Part shown: piece after piece, positions 41,009 to 48,330 of the stretch | Layout: each line of letters opens with the position of its first letter | How positions within the stretch are numbered: the stretch's first letter is position 1 | From: Asterionellopsis glacialis | Lineage: Eukaryota > Bacillariophyta > Plagiogrammaphyceae > Rhaphoneidales > Asterionellopsidaceae | NCBI GenBank assembly: GCA_014885115.2 | Contig: WKLE02001478.1 | Location: 1-48,330, forward strand | Direction: 5' to 3' | DNA: 48,330 bases | Notes under the pieces: model-generated | Databases searched by the model: none | The model's input: only the letters and a program-made list of their open reading frames with translations | What the model was told of the DNA's origin: nothing | Position numbers and translations under genes: made by a program

Positions 41009-41213
41009 GCATGTTATATATTATTTACACTTAGAATGTTCACAAGATACATTTTTAATTCTATAGAAAAAATCACACTTCAAAACATGGAATCTGACTA
41101 GTTTTTTACTCTGCATGGTATATAATATTTACATTTACAATTTACAATGTTCACATAATACATTTTTAATTCTATAGAAAAAATCTCGCTTCAGAACTAG
41201 GGAGAATCTGACT
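41009..41213 (+). repeat. Two direct copies of a roughly 95-bp sequence downstream of HSF
   Basis: Unit 1 (41009-41099) and unit 2 (41113-41213) share GCATG(T/G)TATATA, then AATGTTCACA, CATTTTTAATTCTATAGAAA and AATCTGACT. Unit 2 has a small insertion. The first unit starts 20 bases after the HSF stop, so the duplication probably lies within or just after its 3' UTR and could duplicate a 3'-end signal. Confidence 0.65.
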
Positions 41214-42611
41214 TTTGTTTAATCTGTTTTTGTATCAAATCTGTGCAATAAACATACCCCTGATATAGAATATTCCTAACAATTGGATGAAGTACAATGT
41301 TCAATGCATCTTTTGCGGCAAGTGGTTTATTACAGTTGTCTAATTAAGCATTATTTGATTCCATTTATGAATTTTAGTTCAACTCGTCAATATATGCATT
41401 CCATTGAGAGATAGTGTAAGTTTGATTTAATAAAATCCTGGGCTTCAACTCGTGAGTCAGCAGAGTGCAAATCGTTTGGGGATTGGCAACACAATTTCAT
41501 AACTTTCAAGCTACTCGTCTTAATATCAGAAATGCAGGTCTTCACTTGATTCCAGTACTTGAATAAACATAGATTTTAACTGATGATTGGATTATACTCT
41601 ATACTCCTGGTACCTGGTGTATGTACTTTGGTTCAATCTGGAAACATTCTTCAATATAAAAAGTATTAATTAATTTCCTAAATAATTACCTGATGTGCAA
41701 TCAAAGCCGGGACAAACTAGGACTAGGTCTTAGCACATGAGGTTTTGTTGTACATCGATAATTCTAATGAATTTTTTCATTGCAGAACATAAAGTGGTAT
41801 AATACTAGTGGTCAACCGGTTGGTACTAGGCAGGTAGCGTTTTCAAACACCGCGCTTATTTATTACCGGTGTGGAGTTTTGAGGGTAACTTGAAATGTCC
41901 AAGGTTACTTTATTTTTTTATTGTGCGGTTGTAAATTGCATGGTCAAACCAGCAAAGAAATGGAGTGAAAGCGAATTTTCTTTTTCTCTATTTAATGTTT
42001 CGTACATGGTATTGCCGAGGAGGCCTATTCCAATACCCCTTTCAAGAAAAAAATTATCAATTAATATTGATATATATAAATACTAATACTCCTGATATTG
42101 TTTGCGTTCTGGATAATATCTCTCGTTTCTGCCTATCGAGACTTCATCTACTGTCGTCGTTTCTTTTTTGTTCTTTCGGTTGTGCCCCCTATCTCCCTAT
42201 CTCTTAATTTAATGTACACAGCCATAGATTACGTAAGATCAATCCACGTCGGATAAATTCACTTCTTTGAGTCTTGGATGAATGAACGTTCTTAATATAG
42301 GTAGTAAACTATATCATGTTCTTATGTCCTTAAGTATTTCTTGGTCTCTGCCATAGCCCCACTATCAATTTTTGAGGAGAAAGGATTTCCAATAGGCGCG
42401 AACCTGTTACAGCACCAGTTCAGTCTATTCGTAAGTCATCTAGGACCAGGACTACGAGTATGAAAGAACGTATCACCTACAAAAGAGACACGGTGGCGAC
42501 AGACTTGAGGTTCGCTTCATGTTCGATGATCAATGTTGAAAATCGATGTATTCGTAGTCCTACACTCATCATTCCACATAGAAATAAATAAGAATAGTAA
42601 GTACATGCATA
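41214..42611. other. Intergenic, no supported gene
   Basis: The region is AT-rich with short GTACC/ACCGGT clusters near 41605-41630 and 41810-41830. The open frames at 41895-42086 and 41965-42207 have no recognisable features. Confidence 0.35.
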
Positions 42612-42797
42612 ATGGTGTACAGTACCAGTTATGCTCTTGAAGCAACATTTCTGGACAAACACAGTACTGCAGTAGAAAGTAATTTTTCAGTTTCTTTACA
42701 ATTAGTCCGCTCTGAAAGGAAATTTCTAGACAAATACAGTAATGTAGTGAAAAGTAATTTTTCAGTTTCTTTACAATTAGTCTTTCTCTACAATTAG
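42612..42797 (+). other. Short ORF made of two in-frame 25-residue repeats, 61 aa
   Basis: The frame begins with ATG and has two copies of a 60-base unit (42648-42707 and 42723-42782) at a 75-base period, which is 25 codons. The repeats read FLDKHSTAVESNFSVSLQLV and FLDKYSNVVKSNFSVSLQLV. Differences include two silent and four amino-acid changes, so selection for protein is not clear. It may be a scrap of a larger repetitive gene or simply a DNA duplication. Confidence 0.3.
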
Positions 42798-43189
42798 TCC
42801 ATGTTTTCTGCCTTGTGGCTCAAGGAAACAGATTAGGAGAGAGGTATCATCGGAATTCATTCAAAGCTTCCAACCATTATTTAAAATCAGTAATGAAATT
42901 TACATTTTTTAAATTGACACTATCAACACTCAGTCGTGCACAGAAAGGAACGTGTGTTTTTAGTTTGAACATTCTTCTATTCGACGCACACGCCAAGTCC
43001 CACTAACCTAAATATATTCGCCTCCTGAGCTTGGTCGATATTCAACCCACATCCAAACTAATGGAAGGATATCAAGTGCCATCAATGCTGGACTCAGATT
43101 TTCAAGAAAACATGTATTTTATGTATTTTTAACTTTTTAAATGCAAAATAGTTATTCGCTAACTGGATGCAACATGTAGAAATAAAAGT
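42798..43189. other. 3' flank of the ROCO-protease gene
   Basis: No gene seen. The part next to 43190 is the likely 3' UTR of the minus-strand gene. The open frame at 42815-43006 shows no features. Confidence 0.35.
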
Positions 43190-46100
43190 TTATATAGCTG
43201 TACAATTTTTGATCGGCGTTGAAGGCAACCCTTTCTTAGCCTTTGCGACAAGTTTCTTTAACTCGCTCGCAGGAACAAGATAGCAACGTTGAGAATCGGT
43301 AGAATCTGCCCGACTGACAATTCCAACCACACGTCCTTCTCCGTTAACACAAGGCCCGCCGCTATGGCCGTTAATAGTGGGACACATGGCGACAATTTCT
43401 TCGCGAGGAATGTAGGCATTATTCGTCAAAAGTTCCATCTGTCCTGACGATAAAGAGCAGTCAGAACTATCATCGGGAAGAGGCTTATATATCTTGCTCA
43501 CATAACCTCTTGCAACATCAATATACCTGTTGACGTGGCTTCCTTCCTGGAGAAGCCCTTCACCTCCCTGATTGAACCCTAGGACACGAATGGCTTCTTC
43601 TAGAACGAAACGTTTCGTCAACTTAAGTTGTTGAAGGTTCTCCCCTTCGAGGGCCCTGGCGTCGCCCTTGAAGAGAATTTCCGGCTCGTGAGAACATTCG
43701 TCACCGTCACAGGAAACATCATGCTCAAACTTCGAAACAATTTGAAGAACGCAAGCATCCATATTGGCTACATCACTAGCTACGATGTTAGCCGAATATC
43801 TGAACACTGCTGCAGTGCCATCGACGCTCGGGATCACCCCAATCAACGCCTTGGCATTTTTGAGTCCATGGTAAGCTCTTCCAAAGTGCTTACCATTCCT
43901 CATGTCGAATAGCGTGTGTGCAGCTGTCACAATAAGACCCTGCTTTTTATCCACAACAAATCCAGAGCCAACTTGTTGGATTGATTGAGAGTCCTCGTCC
44001 CATAGTGCCACAACAACCACACCACCAGTTAGGCTAGACACAGGTACTCGAGGGGCAATACTGTGGTGGATTCCATTGGGTTCATCCTTCTTTTTGCATG
44101 TGCCACAAACCAAGTTTGTGTTGATCCTGTGACCTCTCATACACACCACACTGGAATAACCTCTCTCGTTCTCCGCGCGTACATCATCCCAGCTCCATGT
44201 ACTTGCCATACTAGGATGAGATTGTGCGAGGCAGTCAGGGCATACGACTTGACGGTCTACGTTTACCATGGCTAAGTTTGCCATGGATGCCTTGATACTA
44301 TCCAGGACAAGACCGTAGCCGCCCTTCCACAGTTTGCGGCCATGGTGACCAACCTGACCTTTACCGCAAACAATAAGGCGCTTCATCCCACTATGCATAG
44401 CACTGGAAGCTACACACTGGTTGGAAACGTGATCAACCAAGGCAACGTAGACTTCAGCGGTGCTCTCACGGTATTCGCCAGTCTTGGCGTTTTGGTAGAT
44501 ATATCCAATGGTGACAAGGAACGAAGAGTCCCAGCACATTACTTGTCTAATCTTAATGCTTTCAATTGTTTCTTCCTCATTCGAAGCAGTGTCATTGCGG
44601 GATGCATCCATGGGATAGGTCTTTGCTCTGTGGATAGTCTTGGGTGAAGGACGCACGCACTTCGCAAACTCATAAAGGTCTTCTATGAGAGACACGGTAA
44701 TAAATTCCATCATATTAGATGGTGCACCATCTCGAAGCAACCATGAATGGCATAGAGTTGTTAAATAGCTCTCGTTAGACTTGTACGTCCATACGTTCTG
44801 ATCAATATCAGGAGTAGCTTGAGGTACAAGGCTTGGGACAAAGAATACTTTGTGCCCTTGAGACTCGGTGGGTACGTTAAGTGGTAAAAGGATACCAGAA
44901 AAGACCAACAATTCTTCAAGGTACTTGAACATACTATCAGATTCAGTGTTGGGATTAATCTCTGCTGTTCGGTTTGCAGCTGCACGCATAAAGTCTCTCT
45001 CCGCCCACAACATTGCAGCATCGCTTGAGCTCAAAATGGGGCAGTAAGAGTTGCTACCCTTGTTATGATTATTGCATCCCTTTAGTAACGTGCGTGATAC
45101 ATCGTCTTCAATGTATTGCTTGCCACCGTATTCACCTTGCATATTCATGAATAAACGAACTTCGGCTAGTTCGCGCTTGAGATCATTCCTGAGAATACAG
45201 GAAAGGGCTGATACCAACCACTTGTGTGAAAGCACTACATACTGTGAAAGCACTTTGCTATTGGATGATCCACTGCCACCGCCAAAGTAAAGCAATTCTC
45301 CAATGCTTGATAGAAATCGCAAGGCATCGGTTACCTCTTCTTGGGGCAATCCAACTTCAACAACAATCTGATCAAGAAGAACAACCCTGTGACCTTCTTC
45401 CTTCTTCAGACGACGAGCTGTGTTCAAGACATCCACAACTGATCTTGTGACAGGGGATCCAACATGTGGAAACAATGTCTGCTCTTGACGGATAGCAGCC
45501 ATAATAGTTTCTTCAAGTTCGTTGCCATCCGAATTGACTCTTACTTTCAGGACAACATCGTCACCAACCAGTTTGGGTGATTTTGTATGTCCTTGCACAT
45601 GTTGAACGAGAAGAGCTTGCATCATACTGCATCTGCGTTGAGCTTCCACTTCGTCCATACCCTCAGGGATATTTGCCACCGGTAAGATGGCACAATTTGA
45701 GCACGTCAAGGCAATCTGATCAACCCATTTCAACACACGTTCCTGGATATCTGTTTCGAGTGCTAGGTCGGCCTGCCTGTTCGATTCCTCGTAAGAATAG
45801 TAATCTTGATCATCACAATCGTCATCGTCGTCAGAAGAAGAATCTGACGAATAGTACCCTGCACGACTGCGTTGGCGGTGTGTTTTTTGATTGTGCCATG
45901 CCATGTCCCATACTAAAACGTACAGTGAATCACTGGAGAAGAACACGGATTGGGTGGCTGGGTGTGTTCCTGATGTAATACCCTCATTGATGTCCCACAC
46001 TGAAAAACGAATTTTTCGATCGCCTTCCTTAAGCATTGCTGTTGATGTTGAGTTTGTCGAAGACCTAGCGGGTATGGAGTTCTGCTGTTGCTGTTCAATA

Positions 46101-47449
46101 CCACCTACTGTGGGTGTCCAGTCATGAACGCTAACACTCATACGTTCCATAGTGGAACGCCGACCCTTCTTGTGGGGTGACTTTTGGCGGAGCTTTCGTA
46201 CAAGAGTCGATTTCCCCACACCTGGTGCGCCAACCATGAATAGTTTGAGAGTATCATTATAAACTTCCTGATCGTCCGCGTTGTTCCAAGACGTAGCACG
46301 GCTCAACGGAATTTGTTGTTGTCTGGTTGCTGCTGTTGGTGGTGGCGATGAATGATATAATGATGATGAGCAAGAGGAGTCATGTTCACTAGATTCTTCC
46401 TCCCGGCGTGCTTCTGCAAGGTGTTCGTGAAGTGGATCCACCTTAGGTGCATCGATTCGTGGAGTAGTAGAATAAAGAACATCATCCAACTTGTCATCTT
46501 CCTCTGCTTCAATATATGCTGCTGCCACTGCACATTCCTCGTACACTAGATCTGTATTCGCCACAGACCTTGTGCTGACTTCTCCATTCTCCTCATAGAC
46601 AGCGTTACCTACCAATCGAGCTTGCTGAAATGCTGTTGTTGCTTCCGCGAGTGCGTGCAATTGTTCTTGTAATTGGTGTTGTGCCAGTTGCGGTGGTGTC
46701 TGTTCATCACCGGCAGAGTGTGATAATTGCTCTTCGAAAATAACTTCACTAGATGCTGTTCTGTTGCGGTTACGTTTTTTGTGCTTCTTTGTTCGGCTAC
46801 TCTTTTGCTGCTGCTTTCCTTCGCTGTACTTTGGAGATCGTGATACTCGTTTTTTAATCCATTTCTTGAAACGCTTTAGACGGCATGCTCGTTTCGCTTC
46901 GAGTCTTTCCACTGCTTCTTCGTAATAGTAGTGTTGGGGTGCATCAATCAGATCACCATCAACAAGTATGTAGTCATTCTCATCTGGAGTACTTGGATGA
47001 TCATGGCCCACTCCTGCTGGTGCAGAGCGAGTGGTGAATTCTGCACTGGTTGTGTCAACGGCAAGCGCGGGCGCAGCAGCGAATTCGCTGCGGACACTCA
47101 ATGGAATGTCATCTTCATGGTGATCGTGTTGTGCTTGCTGCTGAACGACTTCCCGTTCCTGGTCTGGACAGGCTGCAAGTTCCGTCACACTGGTGTGGAA
47201 GTGATCAATTGTATGTGAAGCTTGTCGCACGAGATTGGTTACGAAGGATGCTACCGGGTACGAGTAGGATTGTGAAAAGAATTTCGTTGGAGATGATTCT
47301 TCTGCTTCGTTCACGAGAACTGCAGGTGCTACAGGAGGAACATTTTCAACGTCCTCGGGAATTGTTGCATCCTGAGCGCTAACAGTACGCTCTGAATAGC
47401 TCCATTCCCTTAGCAGTGTTGCCGATGGTTCTGCTGTTGTGGTCGACAT
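43190..47449 (-). CDS. ROCO-like GTPase fused to a trypsin-like serine protease, 1419 aa
   Basis: A large multidomain protein read from the ATG at 47449. Residues 1-390 are low-complexity (Gln/His/Ser-rich, with a basic patch at 186-230). A Roc-type GTPase begins at about 400: the P-loop is GAPGVGKST (407-415), the switch region VWDINEG (484-490), with LYVLVWDMAW beyond it and an acidic Ser/Asp insertion at 534-555. A typical NKxD is not evident. COR-like helices and strands cover about 655-930 (LRFLSSIGELLYF, YVVLSHKWLVSAL). A Cys/His cluster follows (CPDC 1070-1073, Cys1103, His1107, CGTC 1115-1118). The protease domain (about 1138-1405) has TAAHT (His1178), MDACVLQI (Asp1231) and GHSGGP (Ser1363). 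It ends CTAI, a possible CaaX prenylation site. Domain assignments are by motif. A GTP-controlled protease is inferred, and its substrate is unknown. Confidence 0.85.
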   Translation of the reverse strand: MSTTTAEPSATLLREWSYSERTVSAQDATIPEDVENVPPVAPAVLVNEAEESSPTKFFSQSYSYPVASFVTNLVRQASHTIDHFHTSVTELAACPDQEREVVQQQAQHDHHEDDIPLSVRSEFAAAPALAVDTTSAEFTTRSAPAGVGHDHPSTPDENDYILVDGDLIDAPQHYYYEEAVERLEAKRACRLKRFKKWIKKRVSRSPKYSEGKQQQKSSRTKKHKKRNRNRTASSEVIFEEQLSHSAGDEQTPPQLAQHQLQEQLHALAEATTAFQQARLVGNAVYEENGEVSTRSVANTDLVYEECAVAAAYIEAEEDDKLDDVLYSTTPRIDAPKVDPLHEHLAEARREEESSEHDSSCSSSLYHSSPPPTAATRQQQIPLSRATSWNNADDQEVYNDTLKLFMVGAPGVGKSTLVRKLRQKSPHKKGRRSTMERMSVSVHDWTPTVGGIEQQQQNSIPARSSTNSTSTAMLKEGDRKIRFSVWDINEGITSGTHPATQSVFFSSDSLYVLVWDMAWHNQKTHRQRSRAGYYSSDSSSDDDDDCDDQDYYSYEESNRQADLALETDIQERVLKWVDQIALTCSNCAILPVANIPEGMDEVEAQRRCSMMQALLVQHVQGHTKSPKLVGDDVVLKVRVNSDGNELEETIMAAIRQEQTLFPHVGSPVTRSVVDVLNTARRLKKEEGHRVVLLDQIVVEVGLPQEEVTDALRFLSSIGELLYFGGGSGSSNSKVLSQYVVLSHKWLVSALSCILRNDLKRELAEVRLFMNMQGEYGGKQYIEDDVSRTLLKGCNNHNKGSNSYCPILSSSDAAMLWAERDFMRAAANRTAEINPNTESDSMFKYLEELLVFSGILLPLNVPTESQGHKVFFVPSLVPQATPDIDQNVWTYKSNESYLTTLCHSWLLRDGAPSNMMEFITVSLIEDLYEFAKCVRPSPKTIHRAKTYPMDASRNDTASNEEETIESIKIRQVMCWDSSFLVTIGYIYQNAKTGEYRESTAEVYVALVDHVSNQCVASSAMHSGMKRLIVCGKGQVGHHGRKLWKGGYGLVLDSIKASMANLAMVNVDRQVVCPDCLAQSHPSMASTWSWDDVRAENERGYSSVVCMRGHRINTNLVCGTCKKKDEPNGIHHSIAPRVPVSSLTGGVVVVALWDEDSQSIQQVGSGFVVDKKQGLIVTAAHTLFDMRNGKHFGRAYHGLKNAKALIGVIPSVDGTAAVFRYSANIVASDVANMDACVLQIVSKFEHDVSCDGDECSHEPEILFKGDARALEGENLQQLKLTKRFVLEEAIRVLGFNQGGEGLLQEGSHVNRYIDVARGYVSKIYKPLPDDSSDCSLSSGQMELLTNNAYIPREEIVAMCPTINGHSGGPCVNGEGRVVGIVSRADSTDSQRCYLVPASELKKLVAKAKKGLPSTPIKNCTAI

Positions 47450-48235
47450 TGTCGCTGTTGATAGCTCAGTCAGCCTCGTAGAGACTCATTAACAGTTTTA
47501 TAAAAATAATTCCCGGATTGAGTGTTTTGTGTAGAAATTGGTATAAATTCTACACTATCCGAACTGCAGAGACTTCGTTTTTCAAGCGTTGCATCAAGCT
47601 CAGAAAAGCATGGCACGCACCATACAGCGGACACACACCACCAGCAAGAGAGTCTTTAAAGAGAGACATGTGCTTTCTTTTGCTTCAGTCAGACCTGCCT
47701 GTACAATTGATGTAGATCTCAGTATGTTTTGGCTGAGACCATTCCGAAACATGCCTGAGAAGTTTTCGCCGAAAGCGCGGATTTTTCTTTCGAGCTCCGT
47801 ATATTGACACGTGGCTTCTACGATAGCCGAGTCGCAGGTTGTTTCATCATGACGTCATCGAAATTGATTCGTGGATGTCTGGCCTTCGCTGATAACGAGC
47901 GAGGCAATCCCACCAAATTTGCCTTCAAAAACTATTTAAAAAAAATATGTATATAAATCATTGTGAATGTATAATTCTATTTTCCGTTGATCAGAGATTC
48001 GAAAAGTCATACATACACCCCACCAGAATACCCGTGATCGATCGAATGAATCGGCTCCATTCGTGTTTTTACTTGCTACTTGCAACTTGCTCTCTCTAGA
48101 GTACCAGGTAGAGGTTTTGACCACTTCTTATGAACGTGTGAGGTCATCCATTAGATTAATTGACACCCAAGAGGGAATCATCAAACGTACAGTACCGTAC
48201 TTCTGTCAAATGTACCAGGAGTCAATACAACCTCA
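47450..48235. promoter_or_regulatory. Upstream region of the ROCO-protease gene
   Basis: No gene is supported. The region includes a CRE-type palindrome (separate entry), a run of A near 47938, CTCTCTCTAGAG near 48090 and a GTACAGTACCGTAC stretch near 48186-48200. Confidence 0.4.
47850..47857. promoter_or_regulatory. CRE-type palindrome TGACGTCA
   Basis: A full TGACGTCA lies about 400 bases upstream of the ROCO-protease start codon. CRE elements bound by bZIP factors are known to control CO2/cAMP-responsive genes in the diatom Phaeodactylum. An eight-base palindrome can occur by chance, so function here is unproven. Confidence 0.3.
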
Positions 48236-48330
48236 TCTTCTTGTTCACATGGAAATTTCCCGGTCATTGTTGTCCGGGGATTTTGGTACTGTAAGAGAAG
48301 TAGATTTGAAGGCACTTCTCTTAGAAACAG
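48236..48330 (+). repeat. Dispersed repeat copy B, inverted relative to 37812-37895, cut by the window edge
   Basis: About 95 bases match the reverse complement of copy A at high identity, including TCCGGGGATTTTGGTACTG and TAGATTTGAAGGCACTTCTC. The shared frame reads PVIVVRGFWYCKRSRFEGTS and is open here to the edge, whereas copy A has a stop. The unit continues beyond the window. Confidence 0.75.

Overview
This looks like a nuclear scaffold from a diatom or a close stramenopile relative. The pointers are compact, intron-free protein genes, a probable bipartite plastid presequence with a CAF-type cleavage context, an HSF-type transcription factor, large PPR and ROCO proteins, and standard-code eRF1 and organellar genes. 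The species cannot be named from sequence alone. A 53-base run of Ns at 23139-23191 is an assembly gap.

Layout: 1-8250 is an AT-rich transposon graveyard. It holds a decayed Mutator-like (MULE) transposase, degenerate minus-strand coding traces with membrane segments, and a 325-bp MITE-like element. From about 8280 the composition changes and gene-dense DNA begins: a P2-type cation ATPase (+), a TKL-type kinase (-), eRF1 (+), a PPR protein (+), an MPP alpha-type peptidase subunit (-), a double UPF0301/DUF179 protein (+), an NAD(P)-dependent reductase (+) and mitochondrial ribosomal protein uS15m (-). A second AT-rich island (28.3-30.0 kb) ends in a broken gene fragment. BIN4-like (+) and VPS36 (-) follow, only 42 bp apart tail to tail. 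A third repeat-rich island (32.9-39 kb) contains a 621-bp inverted-repeat element with a central 154-bp hairpin, an aspartic-protease remnant of a retrotransposon, and an element with about 45-bp inverted ends. After it come a heat-shock-factor gene (+) and a 1419-residue minus-strand gene.

The last gene is the most notable item. It joins a Roc-type GTPase (P-loop GAPGVGKST), a COR-like region, a Cys/His cluster and a C-terminal trypsin-like serine protease with an apparently intact His-Asp-Ser triad, and ends in a possible CaaX box (CTAI). This could be a nucleotide-switched protease.

The genes do not form an operon or one pathway. They are mostly housekeeping genes in alternating orientation: translation, mitochondrial import and translation, endosomal sorting, ion transport and transcription control. 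Several pairs converge with short 3' spacing and several diverge from shared promoters. I found no convincing tRNA, rRNA or CRISPR array.
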